NCBI RefSeq assembly: GCF_000146285.1
Contig: NZ_GL385912.1
Span: 971,271-1,035,270, forward strand
Length of the DNA stretch: 64,000 nt
Reading direction: 5' to 3'
Source: Mobiluncus curtisii subsp. curtisii ATCC 35241
GTDB taxonomy: Bacteria; Actinomycetota; Actinomycetes; Actinomycetales; Actinomycetaceae
Positions 1-10,057 of this stretch are shown here, in pieces. Each line of letters opens with the position of its first letter. Position 1 is the stretch's first letter. The notes below the pieces were generated by a model that did no database searches, was not told the origin of the DNA, and saw nothing but the letters and a program-made list of their open reading frames with translations. The position numbers and the translations under genes are program-made.

Positions 1-285
<285 letters not shown>

Positions 286-3200
286 TTAGGCGTTCATGAA
301 TTCGTCGGTCGTCAATAGACCGGGGGCGTTGGGTCGTTTGCCCAAGTCGAAGCCGAGACTGTTGGGTCCGCGGCTGGCTTCATCTTCATCATCGCGCAAG
401 TCGATGGCGTTGCCGGCAGCATCCAGAGCCTCCACGTTCAGGCACAGCGAACGCATTTCCTGCATCAACACGCGGAAAGATTCCGGAATGCCCGGCTGGG
501 GCAGGTCCTCGCCACGCACGATAGATTCGTAAACCCGCACGCGTCCTTGCACGTCATCGGATTTCACCGTCAGAAGTTCCTGGAGGGCATAGGCGGCGCC
601 GTACGCTTCCATTGCCCACACCTCCATCTCACCGAAGCGCTGACCACCGAACTGGGCCTTACCACCCAAAGGCTGCTGGGTAATCATGGAGTAAGGACCG
701 GTGGAACGGGCGTGAATCTTGTCATCGACCAAGTGGTGCAGTTTCAGCATGTACTTGTAGCCGATAGCAATCGGGTACGGGAAAGGTTCCCCGGAACGAC
801 CGTCAAACAGCTTCGCTTTGCCCATTTCGTCGATGAGCGGACGATCGAAGTCCTCACGGACGCGGGTGTTGCGCAGCAGACCGGTAATCTCGTCAGCCTC
901 GGCACCGTCGAACACGGGGGTCGCCACGTGCTGTCCCGGCTCGCAGACCTCCAGCGGGACCCGCTGTGCCCACTCTTCACCGGCCTTGCGGGCTTCACTG
1001 ACATCCCAGCCCTCGTGAGCCAACCAGCCCAAGTGGAACTCAAGTACCTGACCCAGGTTCATACGACCGGGCACACCCATCGGGTTCAAGATAATGTCTA
1101 CCGGGGTACCATCCTCGAGGAACGGCATGTCCTCAACCGGCAGAATCTTGGAGACACAGCCCTTGTTGCCGTGACGACCAGCCATCTTGTCGCCGACCGT
1201 CATCTTGCGACGCTGTGCGATAAAGACGCGAACCATGTGCTTTACGCCAGGTCCGAGCGCGGCGTCGTCGTCCTCATCGGTAAATTCCTTTACCCCGATG
1301 ACGATGCCGGATTCACCGTGGGGCACCCGCAGGGAAGTGTCACGCGCTTCCCGCGCCTTTTCACCCAGGATGGCACGCAGCAGGCGTTCCTCACTGGTCA
1401 GCTCGGTTTCACCCTTGGGGGTCACTTTACCGACCAGGATGTCACCCGCGTTGACCTCGGCACCGACGCGGATAATGCCGCGTTCGTCCAGGTCCTTGCG
1501 GGCAGCTTCGGAAACGTTGGGAATATCCCGCGTGATTTCTTCCTCGCCCAGTTTCGTGTCGCGCGCATCGATTTCGTGTTCCTCGATGTGAATCGAAGTC
1601 AGCAAGTCCTCAGAAACGACCCGCTGACTCAAGATAATGGCGTCCTCGTAGTTCAGCCCTTCCCAGGACATGTACGCCACCAGCAGGTTCTTGCCCAGAG
1701 CCATTTCTCCGCCGTCGGTAGCGGGACCGTCAGCCAGCACGTCTCCGGCTTCGACCCGGTCGCCTTCGTCAACGATAGCCTGCTGGTTATAGCAGTTGCC
1801 CTGGTTGGAACGCTTGAACTTTTCGAGCGTGTAGAGGCGGGTTTCGCCGTCATCTTCCTGGAGACGCACCAAATCGGCGCTGACCTCGGTGACGACACCG
1901 CCCTTCTTGGCAACGACCACATCGCCGGCGTCAATCGCGGCGCGTTTCTCGATACCGGTGCCCACCAGGGGAGCTTCAGTCTTTAGCAGCGGCACTGCCT
2001 GGCGCTGCATGTTTGCACCCATCAGAGCGCGGTTCGCGTCATCGTGTTCCAGGAACGGAATCATCGCGGTCGCGACCGACACCATCTGACGAGCCGATAC
2101 GTCCATCAAGTCGACTTCTTCCGGGCTGACCAGCACCGGGTCGCCGCCGGTAGAACGGCACAGCACGGTGGACTCTACGAAGTGCCCATCTTTCGTGAGC
2201 TGCGCGGAGGCCTGGGCGATGTTTTTGCCCTCTTCATCGTCCGCAGTGATGTAGTGGATTTCGTTGGTGACCACGCCGTCCTTGACCACGCGGTAGGGAG
2301 TTTCCACAAAACCGTATGGGTTGATGCGCGCGAAAGTTGCCAGCGAACCAATCAAACCAATGTTCGGACCTTCGGGAGTCTCCACCGGGCACATCCGCCC
2401 GTAGTGGGAAGGGTGCACGTCACGAACTTCCATCCCCGCCCGGTCTCGGGACAGACCGCCCGGACCCAAAGCCGACAGACGGCGCTTGTGCGTCAGACCT
2501 GCCAACGGGTTGTTTTGATCCATGAACTGCGACAGCTGCGAAGTTCCAAAGAACTCTTTGATGGCTGCCACAACGGGACGGATGTTAATGAGGGAGTTCG
2601 GGGTAATGGCTTCTACGTCCTGGGTGGACATGCGTTCCTTTACCGTGCGCTCCATGCGGGACATGCCCGTGCGCACCTGCATCTGGATAAGCTCGCCGAC
2701 CGGACGCACCCGGCGGTTGCCAAAGTGGTCGATGTCATCCGTCTTGATATGCAGTTCGGTTTCCTGACCAGCAGCGTCCTTGACCGCAACCGTGTCATCC
2801 CCAGCGCGCAGTGCCAACAAGTAGCGGAACGCAGCCACGATGTCGGTCAGGTCCAGGGTGCGTTCGCCCATTTCCCTCTCCACACCGAGCTTCTTGTTGA
2901 TTTTGTAGCGTCCGACCTCGGCGAGGTCGTAGCGCTTGGGGTTGGTGTAAAAGTTGTGCAGCAGGTTACGTCCGGCCTCCGCGCTGGGCGGCTCGCCGGG
3001 ACGAATCTTGCGGTAGATGTCCTCCAGGGCCTGATCCTGGGTTTCAATCGCGCCATCTTTTTCCAAGGTTTCCAGCATCAACGGGAAGTCGTGGAAAGCC
3101 TCGCGGATTTCACCAACGCTCATCCCCAGCGCCTTGAGGAAAATAGTCGCGGACTGCTTGCGCTTGCGGTCGATACGCACCCCGACTGTGTCCTTCTTGT

Positions 3201-3792
3201 CAATCTCGAATTCCAGCCAAGCACCGCGGGAGGGAATGACCTTACCCAGGTAAATGTCACGGTCGGAGGTCTTGTCAGCAGTCTTTTCGAAGTACACACC
3301 GGGGGAACGCACCAGCTGGGACACGACCACACGCTCGGTACCGTTAACGATGAAGGTTCCGCGCGGGGTCATCAGCGGGAATTCGCCCAAGAACACGGTT
3401 TGGGTCTTAATTTCGCCGGTTTCGTAGGTAATGAATTCCGCGGTTACGTACATCGGCGCATTGTAGGTCAGGTCCTTGTCCTTGCATTCGTCGATGGTGT
3501 AGTGCGGGCTTTCCAAGGTGTAGTCCTTAAAGGACAGGCACATGGTGCCGCCATTGTCCTCGATAGGGCTCATCTCGTTCAAAATTTCTTGCAGTCCCGA
3601 AGTGCGGGGGACGTGCTTGTCACCGGTTTTGTCGGCTTCCTTGACGCGTTCCTGCCAGGCTTCGTTCCCCAGGAACCAGTCAAAAGATTCGGTCTGCAGC
3701 GCCAACAAATTCGGCGGTGCCATCGGTTCATCAATTTGGGCAAAAGACACCCGGAAAGGGTGAGTGGAGGATTCTTTGGATTTCGTAGCCAA
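286..3792 (-). CDS. rpoB: RNA polymerase beta subunit
   Basis: Beta subunit of RNA polymerase, forming the catalytic cleft and rifampicin pocket. I place the start at a TTG (3790-3792), giving 1168 residues beginning [13 protein letters not shown]; it has AAGGAAA about ten bases upstream, and the length agrees with other actinobacterial RpoB (about 1160-1170). The open frame continues upstream to 3867 but that extra stretch does not resemble RpoB. The rifampicin region is at residues 415-446 ([13 protein letters not shown] then [13 protein letters not shown]). The main resistance positions are wild type: Asp425, His435 and Ser440, matching M. tuberculosis 435, 445 and 450. Ala431 occupies the position that is Ser441 there. 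The gene is followed by rpoC. Confidence 0.98.
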   Translation of the reverse strand: MATKSKESSTHPFRVSFAQIDEPMAPPNLLALQTESFDWFLGNEAWQERVKEADKTGDKHVPRTSGLQEILNEMSPIEDNGGTMCLSFKDYTLESPHYTIDECKDKDLTYNAPMYVTAEFITYETGEIKTQTVFLGEFPLMTPRGTFIVNGTERVVVSQLVRSPGVYFEKTADKTSDRDIYLGKVIPSRGAWLEFEIDKKDTVGVRIDRKRKQSATIFLKALGMSVGEIREAFHDFPLMLETLEKDGAIETQDQALEDIYRKIRPGEPPSAEAGRNLLHNFYTNPKRYDLAEVGRYKINKKLGVEREMGERTLDLTDIVAAFRYLLALRAGDDTVAVKDAAGQETELHIKTDDIDHFGNRRVRPVGELIQMQVRTGMSRMERTVKERMSTQDVEAITPNSLINIRPVVAAIKEFFGTSQLSQFMDQNNPLAGLTHKRRLSALGPGGLSRDRAGMEVRDVHPSHYGRMCPVETPEGPNIGLIGSLATFARINPYGFVETPYRVVKDGVVTNEIHYITADDEEGKNIAQASAQLTKDGHFVESTVLCRSTGGDPVLVSPEEVDLMDVSARQMVSVATAMIPFLEHDDANRALMGANMQRQAVPLLKTEAPLVGTGIEKRAAIDAGDVVVAKKGGVVTEVSADLVRLQEDDGETRLYTLEKFKRSNQGNCYNQQAIVDEGDRVEAGDVLADGPATDGGEMALGKNLLVAYMSWEGLNYEDAIILSQRVVSEDLLTSIHIEEHEIDARDTKLGEEEITRDIPNVSEAARKDLDERGIIRVGAEVNAGDILVGKVTPKGETELTSEERLLRAILGEKAREARDTSLRVPHGESGIVIGVKEFTDEDDDAALGPGVKHMVRVFIAQRRKMTVGDKMAGRHGNKGCVSKILPVEDMPFLEDGTPVDIILNPMGVPGRMNLGQVLEFHLGWLAHEGWDVSEARKAGEEWAQRVPLEVCEPGQHVATPVFDGAEADEITGLLRNTRVREDFDRPLIDEMGKAKLFDGRSGEPFPYPIAIGYKYMLKLHHLVDDKIHARSTGPYSMITQQPLGGKAQFGGQRFGEMEVWAMEAYGAAYALQELLTVKSDDVQGRVRVYESIVRGEDLPQPGIPESFRVLMQEMRSLCLNVEALDAAGNAIDLRDDEDEASRGPNSLGFDLGKRPNAPGLLTTDEFMNA

Positions 3793-4207
3793 GATTTCCG
3801 TTTCCTTTATGTCGTATAGATGGTCGGGATTTTCAAACCGGCTCCCCCGCGCACACGGTCGCGGCAATCAGCCTGGAAAATCTCGATGCGCTGCGGCGTT
3901 TGAACATCTCATCCCTCGCTCTACCTGCCCTGATATTGCCGGCGCATACTTACGCAATATCAACGGTAACAGGTGGCCTCGGACAGAGAACACGCAAATA
4001 ACAACTCTATAACTTTTGCGGCTTGTAAGCAATTTTCCGCCGTTGAATTTCGGGGACTGTTCTCAGCGAGGGCAGCTACTCAATCCTCCCTGAAGTGAGT
4101 TTCCGGCAGACGCATTTCTCGAGGCGGAAAAGTGAACGTGAAAGTGCAGCTAAACCAGACAATAATTTTTATAAGTGTTTTGGCGCTGTTTAATTTGGTT
4201 ATCGGTT
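3793..4207. other. rpoB leader / intergenic region with a weak promoter candidate
   Basis: A 415-base gap between rpoB and the upstream regulator gene, both on the minus strand. No convincing gene is present in any frame. It must contain the rpoBC promoter(s). One minus-strand candidate is TTGCTT (complement of 4027-4032) and TATAGA (complement of 4006-4011), but the 15-base spacer is short. A second AT-rich stretch lies at about 4160-4195. No L12-type leader or clear terminator for the regulator gene was recognised. Confidence 0.4.
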
Positions 4208-4993
4208 CTAGGCTGTCAGCACCTCGATACCGTAGCTTTCCAGCACTTCTAAGCAATGCGCTTCGACACTATCCGTGAGGATTTCGTCAATCGGAGCAAA
4301 ATCGCAAATCCGGGCGGTTCCCAACGCGGAGAATTTAGAACTATCTGCCACCACGGTCACTCGTTGCGCAGAACGGAGAAAATCAGCGTTCGTTTCCGCC
4401 TCCAACAAGTCATCGTTGAACAAGCCACGGTTCACGTCAATGCTGACCACTGCCAAAAACACTCGCGACATTGCCAAATTGTCCAATACCAGTCCGGACA
4501 TATTGCCCACGACTTCATAAGAACAGGGGCGTAGCGTCCCACCCACCACGATGACTTTGATTTGGGGGCGTAGCGCCAGTTCGTTAGCGATGTTAATGGC
4601 GTTCGTGACGACCGTAATCCCCTGGCGTTGAAACGCGGAATCTTTCGCGACACACAGCGCTAGTTCGCGAGAAACTTCCGTAGTGGTGGTTCCTCCGTTC
4701 AAGCCGATAACGTCTCCCGGTTTCACCATTTTGGCAGCCGCTTTCGCCAGACGTTGCTTGATTCTGCCTTGGTTGACGGGGCGATACCGCAGCGGCAAAT
4801 CTCCAGACAGCGGATTCGCTACCGCTCCTCCCCGAACCCTGGTAATCATCTGTTGAGATGCCAATTTGTCCAAATCGCGGCGTGCGGTGGCGGGAGACAC
4901 CCCCAGCAGGGTTTCAATCTCCTCTACCTGAATTGAGCCGTTTTCCAACACTAGATCGAGGATTTTTGTCAGTCGAAATGATTGATATGCCAT
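4208..4993 (-). CDS. DeoR/AgaR-family transcriptional regulator
   Basis: A 261-residue sugar-responsive repressor of the DeoR family. The N-terminal winged helix-turn-helix spans about residues 5-58 and carries the family pattern (EIETLLGVSPATARRDLDKL, then RVRGGA). The remaining DeoRC sensor domain has the phosphosugar-binding style loop NGGTTTTE at 99-106, the VVTNAINIANEL strand-helix and the late VVADSSKF motif. Members usually bind a sugar phosphate made by the pathway they control. The gene is divergent from the SIS isomerase gene at 5127, across a 133-base AT-rich gap with an inverted repeat, so it most likely represses the 5127-8938 operon and itself. The exact effector is not shown; galactosamine-6-phosphate or tagatose-6-phosphate would fit the neighbours. 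Confidence 0.9.
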   Translation of the reverse strand: MAYQSFRLTKILDLVLENGSIQVEEIETLLGVSPATARRDLDKLASQQMITRVRGGAVANPLSGDLPLRYRPVNQGRIKQRLAKAAAKMVKPGDVIGLNGGTTTTEVSRELALCVAKDSAFQRQGITVVTNAINIANELALRPQIKVIVVGGTLRPCSYEVVGNMSGLVLDNLAMSRVFLAVVSIDVNRGLFNDDLLEAETNADFLRSAQRVTVVADSSKFSALGTARICDFAPIDEILTDSVEAHCLEVLESYGIEVLTA

Positions 4994-5010
4994 ACGCCTT
5001 CCCTCCTGGT

Positions 5011-5045
5011 TGATTTAATATGTCTCTAACATGAAATTTAAATCA
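5011..5045. promoter_or_regulatory. Candidate operator between regulator and sugar operon
   Basis: An inverted repeat with arms TGATTTAA (5011-5018) and TTAAATCA (5038-5045) separated by 19 bases, within the AT-rich divergent promoter region. It is placed where a DeoR-family repressor could control both directions. The assignment rests on position and symmetry only; no matching second copy was found. Confidence 0.35.
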
Positions 5046-5126
5046 GTTTTAAACAATTTACTTCTGCTTGCGTGGTATTTTTATTTCTGAAAAATGTCGC
5101 CGATTTTGTAGGGAGAACACACCACC

Positions 5127-6008
5127 ATGAGCATCACCGCTGAGGAAATCGCCAGCCAACCCGAAACTTGGAAACGAGCCATTGACCTGCTCGCGTCCCT
5201 GGACTCTCAGTTTTTCCCGAAAAAAGGTCAGAGCGTCGCCATGATTGGCTGTGGCACCTCCTGGTTCATGGCGCAAGCCTATTGCCGAGCCAGGGAAGTC
5301 GCCGGACACGGAGTTTCTGACGCTTTCACCGCCACCGAATTCCCCCTGACTCGCCACTATGACATGGTCATCACCCTGTCTCGTTCGGGCACTACCACGG
5401 AGATTATTGATATCCTCAAAGCCTTGCACGGCAAGGTTCCCACCCGTTTAATTACTGCCGTCGGTAACGGTCCTGCCACACCCTTTACCGACCAGGAACT
5501 CGTTTTGGACTTTGCGGATGAAACGTCGGTCGTGCAGACGCGCTTTGCCACTACGGCCCTGGCTTTGCTGCGTGCCAGCCTTGGGGAGGACCTGACGAAG
5601 GCTATTGCCGATTGCACCGCGGCTGTAAATGCAGAAATTTCCTCCGCATTCATCGACGCGGAACAGTTCACTTTCCTCGGCACCGGCTGGACTTACGGGC
5701 TCGCCAATGAAGCCGCGCTAAAGATGCGCGAAGCCTCGCAATCCTGGACCGAATCCTATCCCGCAATGGAATACCGCCACGGACCGATTTCCATTGCCGA
5801 GCCAAACCGTATCACCTGGATTTTTGGCGCCATCCCACAGGGGATGGAGACGCAAATCGCGGCTACCGGCGCCACTTTGGTCCACCACGACTACGATCCG
5901 ATGGCGTCCCTGGTGCTGCTGCAACGCGTCGCGGTAGCACGCGCGGAACACCGGGGGCTGAATCCTGACACCCCGCGTCACCTGACCCGTTCAGTGATTC
6001 TGTCCTAA
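5127..6008 (+). CDS. SIS-domain sugar-phosphate isomerase/deaminase (AgaS/GlmS-like)
   Basis: A 293-residue cytoplasmic protein with two SIS (sugar isomerase) folds. The first has the phosphosugar-binding GCGTSW at 41-46 and the SRSGTTTE loop at about 85-92; the second starts near 165 and has FLGTGWTYGLANEAALKM and the EYRHGP motif shared with GlmS and AgaS. AgaS-type enzymes convert galactosamine-6-phosphate to tagatose-6-phosphate with release of ammonia. The match to this role is supported by the downstream PfkB kinase and class II aldolase and the divergent DeoR-type gene. It is shorter than E. coli AgaS (about 384), so a fructosamine- or glucosamine-type deglycase is the main alternative. 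Start ATG has GGGAG upstream. First gene of a four-gene operon. Confidence 0.85.
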   Translation: MSITAEEIASQPETWKRAIDLLASLDSQFFPKKGQSVAMIGCGTSWFMAQAYCRAREVAGHGVSDAFTATEFPLTRHYDMVITLSRSGTTTEIIDILKALHGKVPTRLITAVGNGPATPFTDQELVLDFADETSVVQTRFATTALALLRASLGEDLTKAIADCTAAVNAEISSAFIDAEQFTFLGTGWTYGLANEAALKMREASQSWTESYPAMEYRHGPISIAEPNRITWIFGAIPQGMETQIAATGATLVHHDYDPMASLVLLQRVAVARAEHRGLNPDTPRHLTRSVILS

Positions 6009-6047
6009 TTCCGCGCCCGTCTACACCTCATGCCCATGGAGGGACAG

Positions 6048-7091
6048 ATGCCACCCGAGGAGCTTTCGACAACCCACCCCGATTCCGCCCCGGTCTATGC
6101 GCTAGCTTTTGACGTCGGGGGGACCGACACCAAGGTGGCTTTCGTGTCCAACCGGGGTTCACTGGTGAAGCTGCCCACCCTGCCCACTTCCACCGGTGGT
6201 GCGGTCGGGCTGATTGCACAGATTAACGACCAGTATCTGCAGATTCAACAGGCGTTGCGCCAGGGCAAAATCCGCGACGCCGACGGCACCGCACTGCCGG
6301 CGGCGCGGGTGTGCCGAGCCGTTGGTGTGGGCGTTCCCGGCGTGATGGTGGAAGACACTGGAATGACCATCACCTCAGCTAATCTGGGCTGGGGTCGCTT
6401 TCCTATGCGCGACCGCTTAGAGGAAGCCCTGGGTTGTTCCCTTGCGCTGGGACATGATGTTCGTTCCGGGGCGTTAGGCGAAGCCCTGTTCACGGGACGC
6501 AAGGAATGCTTTTTCGTAGCTATCGGGACGGGTATCTCGGCGGGAATCGTGCTCAATGGGCAGGTACTGAACCGTAGCGGCTTCTCCGGAGAAATCGGTC
6601 AGATTCTGCTCCCCAATCCGGATTTGAACTACCTGGGGAAAGCCTCAGCACCAATTCCTGCACAGGCGACCCATCTCCCCCTGGAACGAATTGCGTCCGC
6701 CGAATACACCGCCCGTCGCTATGCCCTTCTGAAAGGTCTCTCCCCGGAAACTGCCCGCCCCACGTCTCGTGACGTGTTCCAGCGCGAACGGGAAGGCGAC
6801 CAGTGCGCTCACCACGTAATCGAAACCGCCACGCAGGCATTGGGAGTGGTCCTCGCCGCCAGCCTGGCGACTTTGGGAGATTTGGAAGTCATCGTGGGCG
6901 GAGGACAATCCCAGGAAGGTCCCGACTACCTAGAGAGGCTTCGCCAAGCGACCGCCACGCATCTCGTGAACCTGCCCGAACCCAAGTTTTCCTTGTCACG
7001 CTTTGGGTCTCAAGCACAACTGTTGGGGGTCGCGGCGCAGGCCTTCGCAAAAGCCCAGGTACCGATTGTTCCCCTCACCCGCCCGTCATAA
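6048..7091 (+). CDS. ROK-family sugar kinase, zinc-motif-less
   Basis: A 347-residue ROK-family protein, probably phosphorylating an amino sugar or hexose. The ATP-binding DVGGTDTK motif is at residues 22-29 and the catalytic Asp is in LGHDVRSG (Asp137). The start is chosen at the ATG with GGAGG six bases upstream; an upstream in-frame ATG at 6030 lacks a good site. The usual ROK zinc site (GEIGH followed by CxCGxxGCxE) is missing: the protein has SGEIGQILLPNPD and then LPLERIAS with no cysteines. It has no N-terminal helix-turn-helix, so it is a kinase and not a NagC/XylR regulator. It lies in the operon 39 bases after the SIS gene; a GalNAc/galactosamine kinase role would complete the pathway, but this is inference. 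Confidence 0.82.
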   Translation: MPPEELSTTHPDSAPVYALAFDVGGTDTKVAFVSNRGSLVKLPTLPTSTGGAVGLIAQINDQYLQIQQALRQGKIRDADGTALPAARVCRAVGVGVPGVMVEDTGMTITSANLGWGRFPMRDRLEEALGCSLALGHDVRSGALGEALFTGRKECFFVAIGTGISAGIVLNGQVLNRSGFSGEIGQILLPNPDLNYLGKASAPIPAQATHLPLERIASAEYTARRYALLKGLSPETARPTSRDVFQREREGDQCAHHVIETATQALGVVLAASLATLGDLEVIVGGGQSQEGPDYLERLRQATATHLVNLPEPKFSLSRFGSQAQLLGVAAQAFAKAQVPIVPLTRPS

Positions 7092-7111
7092 GTTTCTTTG
7101 GAGAGACTCCG

Positions 7112-8101
7112 ATGCCCCAGATAATCACGTTTACTCCCAACCCTGCCTTAGACATCACCTACACGGTGGATGCTCTCCAAGTCGGCGCCACCCACCGGGT
7201 CGAAGATTTCGTTTACCGTGCCGGAGGTAAGGGTCTCAACACCGCTTCAGTCCTGGCACAGATGGGGTATCCCGCCCGCGCAGTCGGATTTTTCTCATCC
7301 CCGGAATATCTCGCTGACCTGCAAAAACGAACCCTAGAGCGGCACGGAAACTTTAGTTTCCAGGCTTTGCCCATGCCATTTCTAAACCGCCAATCCGTCG
7401 CCATCGTTGCGGCGGGAGATGCCACAGTTTTCAATGAGGCCGGTCCAAACTATGGCACTCTGACACCTGCTGAAGTTACGCAGAGTTGGGAACAGCCGTG
7501 GCGGGAGGCTCTGCAGCTGGACTGGGCGTCTCCCCAGGCTATCGTCAGCATCAATGGTTCTTTCGCCCAGGGTAGCCCCGCGGGGATGCTAGATTGGCTA
7601 ATCGCCGGTCTGCACGATCTAGGCTGCTGGGTGTTGGTGGACACGTCCGGAGAATACCTGCTCGAAGCGGCGCGGGCAGGCGCGGATTGTCTCAAACCGA
7701 ATGTGGCAGAACTGCGCGGCGCCACCGGTATTACTGAGTTGCCCGCCGCGGCACGCGCTTTGCTGGACCTGGGGGCACGCGCGTTGCTGATTTCAGCAGG
7801 AAAAGATGGGCTGGCATACGTGGAGCATCCCGGCGCGTCCGCTCGCACCGCCCTTTTGCAAGTCGAGTGGGCAGCCCCCGGGATGACTTTGGCAGGCAAC
7901 CCCACCGGAGCGGGAGACGCGGCAGTAGCCGGGTTCCTGTCTGCCAGGTCCGAAAACCTGCCGACGCACGAGTCTCTCGGGCGTGCGGTTTCCTGGTCAG
8001 CTGCCGCGGTTCCAGTCGCGGTCGCGGGCGCGGTACAGACCGAAATGGTGGCAACAATTGCCACTAAAATGACTTTTCGAACTGAAGAATGGAGTGCATA
8101 A
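7112..8101 (+). CDS. PfkB-family hexose-phosphate kinase (tagatose-6-P / fructose-1-P kinase type)
   Basis: A 329-residue member of the LacC/FruK branch of the PfkB (ribokinase) family, which phosphorylates tagatose-6-phosphate or fructose-1-phosphate to the bisphosphate. It opens with ITFTPNPALDITY and has the AGGKGLN motif at 38-43, both typical of this branch; the C-terminal PfkB signature is NPTGAGDAAVAGF with the catalytic Asp in GAGDA. The ATG at 7112 follows GGAGAG. The open frame extends 5' to 6803 through the ROK gene, but that is only frame overlap. The stop is immediately followed by the ATG of the aldolase gene, so the two are translated together. Tagatose-6-phosphate is favoured over fructose-1-phosphate because of the SIS isomerase and the class II aldolase. 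Confidence 0.88.
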   Translation: MPQIITFTPNPALDITYTVDALQVGATHRVEDFVYRAGGKGLNTASVLAQMGYPARAVGFFSSPEYLADLQKRTLERHGNFSFQALPMPFLNRQSVAIVAAGDATVFNEAGPNYGTLTPAEVTQSWEQPWREALQLDWASPQAIVSINGSFAQGSPAGMLDWLIAGLHDLGCWVLVDTSGEYLLEAARAGADCLKPNVAELRGATGITELPAAARALLDLGARALLISAGKDGLAYVEHPGASARTALLQVEWAAPGMTLAGNPTGAGDAAVAGFLSARSENLPTHESLGRAVSWSAAAVPVAVAGAVQTEMVATIATKMTFRTEEWSA

Positions 8102-8938
8102 ATGCTGTGTGATATACGTAAACTTGCTGCTGAGGCCGCCTCGGAGGGAGTCGGACTGGGCGCTTTCAACGTGGTGCTGCTGGAGCATGGCGAAGCCCAA
8201 ATCGCCGCGGCAGAAGCCGTAAACCTCCCGGTGATTCTGCAGCTGTCCCAAAACGCTGTTAAGTACCATCATGGCTGGCTCGACCCCATCGGTTGCGCCG
8301 TACTCAAACTCGCCGAACAGGCAAAAGTCCCGGTCGTAGCGCACCTCGATCACGCTGAGGACCTCGACCTGTGCCGCGCGGCGGTAGATTTGGGCTTTAC
8401 CTCGATTATGTATGACGGCTCCAAACTGCCGGATGCGCAAAACCGTGACACCACCGCCCAGATTACCCAGTGGTGTCACGACCGTGGCGTGAGCGTCGAA
8501 GCCGAATTAGGTGAGGTCGGTGGGAAAAATGGAGTCCACGACCCGAGCGCACGGACAGATCCGGAGGATGCCGCCAGATTCGTGGCAGATACCGGCGTGG
8601 ACTTGCTGGCGGTAGCAGTGGGGTCATCACACGCGATGACCTCGCGGGATGCCACGTTGGACACGGAACTGATTTCTGCCATTAAGCAAGCCGTGCCGGT
8701 TCCGCTGGTCCTGCACGGTTCTTCCGGGGTCTCCGATGACGGAATGCGCGCTGCCATTAAAGCGGGGATGACCAAGATTAACGTCTCTACGCACCTGAAC
8801 GTGGTCTATACCGCCGAGGTCCGTAAGGATTTGGCGCAAGGTCCCCAGCTGGTCGATCCTCGCAAGTATTCCCGTAACGGTAACGCCGCCTTACAGGCAG
8901 AAGTGGAACGTTTGCTTCTCTGGTACGCGGGCAAATAG
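8102..8938 (+). CDS. Class II tagatose/fructose-bisphosphate aldolase
   Basis: A 278-residue zinc-dependent class II aldolase of the GatY/KbaY/FbaA family, splitting tagatose-1,6-bisphosphate (or fructose-1,6-bisphosphate) into dihydroxyacetone phosphate and glyceraldehyde-3-phosphate. Visible active-site parts: HLDHAED at 81-87 (zinc His), EAELGEVGG at 133-141, the SSHA zinc-His segment near 177 and LVLHGSSG near 205 (zinc His and phosphate loop), then TKINVSTHL. The size (about 280) fits the KbaY/GatY group better than the longer 340-360 residue actinobacterial Fba. The ATG directly abuts the TAA of the kinase gene. Last gene of the operon; a 54-base gap separates it from the convergent epimerase gene. 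Confidence 0.9.
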   Translation: MLCDIRKLAAEAASEGVGLGAFNVVLLEHGEAQIAAAEAVNLPVILQLSQNAVKYHHGWLDPIGCAVLKLAEQAKVPVVAHLDHAEDLDLCRAAVDLGFTSIMYDGSKLPDAQNRDTTAQITQWCHDRGVSVEAELGEVGGKNGVHDPSARTDPEDAARFVADTGVDLLAVAVGSSHAMTSRDATLDTELISAIKQAVPVPLVLHGSSGVSDDGMRAAIKAGMTKINVSTHLNVVYTAEVRKDLAQGPQLVDPRKYSRNGNAALQAEVERLLLWYAGK

Positions 8939-8992
8939 TCATCGTCTGCCCGACGTTGCAATGCCGATGCGGAATCGCTGGTCAACCGCCAG

Positions 8993-9952
8993 CTAGCCCG
9001 TGATGGCGCGAATTCCGAAAGCCAGGGTTTCCGGTTTCCCCGGTTCTAGCACCAGCACGTCCTGGCGACGGCACAAGGCGTTCGGCGGGCAGGTCATCGG
9101 TTCGACCGCCAGCGCACGCCCATCATCAACGCCGGGGAATGCCTGCTGACGGGCAGGGTCGGCGGTATAGATTTGGAGCCACCGACACCACGGTCCGGCA
9201 CTGAGTTCAGTCCCTAGACCGTCGGCACGGCACAAGGTCGCCCGGACTCGCCCATCTGGTTCGGGTTGCGCCCGAAACGCGTGGTCAAGCCACAGTCCGC
9301 GCAGCGCTACCGGGCGCGCTGACCCCAAAACAGTGTCTGCCGGTTGCTCCCGACCGGTCGGCAGGTTGCGTGTTGAATCGAGCACCAGGTTGTTGCCTAC
9401 CGAGACGCTCAGGGTGCATTCATCCGGGCTCGCATCCCCCGCACTCAAATAGGGATGCCAGCCGAAGCCAAACGGGCAAGGTGTCGTGCTGAGATTGCGC
9501 ACCTGCAATTCCCCTCGCAGCCCTTGGGTCGCGTCAAGACCCCAGTTCATCGCATATTCCAGGCGCCACGGCCAGCCCGGCTGCGGTTCCATTTCCAGAG
9601 TGAGGCGTACCGCTGCGGGGTTGTCGGACATTTCGGGATTGAGTTCCCAAGGGAGTTCCCTGACGAAGCCGTGAATGGCATTGTGGCGTTCAGGCTCGTT
9701 AATTTCGAGCTGATACGTTTCGTCTTGAAAGGTGAATTGTCCGCCGTCCACCCGGTTGGGCCACGGCGCCAACAGACACCCCGCCGCGAAAGGAATCGGG
9801 GAGACTCGTGACAAGCCCTCTGGCGGCACCGGAGGGGTCACCGCCAGCGGTTCCCCCGCAAAACTCAGCGACCACAAACCCCCACCGAAGCGGGAAATCT
9901 GGGCGCGATATTGACCGGCACAAAGTTCTAGAAAGTCATCGCTCGAGGTCAT
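8993..9952 (-). CDS. Aldose 1-epimerase family protein
   Basis: A 319-residue galactose-mutarotase-like enzyme (GalM fold, aldose-1-epimerase-like group). Conserved features: LAPWPNRVDGG near 62-72, the NAIHGFVRE motif with the acid His near 92, GFGWHPYL with the second His near 160, a DHAF segment, and the catalytic Glu in VEPMTCPPNA. It interconverts alpha and beta anomers of an aldose. It is convergent with the sugar operon and probably serves the same sugar uptake/catabolism theme. The precise substrate cannot be read from sequence. The start ATG at 9952 is the first in frame and is followed by a normal N-terminus. Confidence 0.88.
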   Translation of the reverse strand: MTSSDDFLELCAGQYRAQISRFGGGLWSLSFAGEPLAVTPPVPPEGLSRVSPIPFAAGCLLAPWPNRVDGGQFTFQDETYQLEINEPERHNAIHGFVRELPWELNPEMSDNPAAVRLTLEMEPQPGWPWRLEYAMNWGLDATQGLRGELQVRNLSTTPCPFGFGWHPYLSAGDASPDECTLSVSVGNNLVLDSTRNLPTGREQPADTVLGSARPVALRGLWLDHAFRAQPEPDGRVRATLCRADGLGTELSAGPWCRWLQIYTADPARQQAFPGVDDGRALAVEPMTCPPNALCRRQDVLVLEPGKPETLAFGIRAITG

Positions 9953-10032
9953 ACGCTGATTTTAGCAAGGGTGGGAAGGGGAAAACTATCACCTTTTCTT
10001 AACGGCTCCGCGCCCTGAGCGCTTCGCCCCTG

Positions 10033-10053
10033 TTTTGCCGCCTTTCGGCAAAA
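10033..10053. terminator. Stem-loop downstream of the small Cys-rich gene
   Basis: Perfect 8-bp inverted repeat TTTTGCCG / CGGCAAAA with a 5-base loop, four bases beyond the stop of the minus-strand gene at 10058 and converging on the epimerase promoter side. There is no long T-run after the stem in either direction, so it may be a weak terminator or an RNA 3' end. Confidence 0.45.
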
Positions 10054-10057
10054 ATGC

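Noticed and set aside
2491-2510. RpoB Ala431 as a possible rifampicin-resistance change
   Set aside because: The position varies between species (Ser in M. tuberculosis), and the main resistance residues Asp425, His435 and Ser440 are wild type.
2044-3819. A 591-codon open frame on the plus strand
   Set aside because: It lies entirely antisense to rpoB, which is certain; the translation has no family features and comes from codon bias of the opposite strand. The same holds for the 479-codon frame at 547-1986.
6803-7111. A 5' extension of the PfkB kinase frame
   Set aside because: The upstream part overlaps the certain ROK gene and has no similarity to sugar kinases; the ATG at 7112 with GGAGAG is the start.
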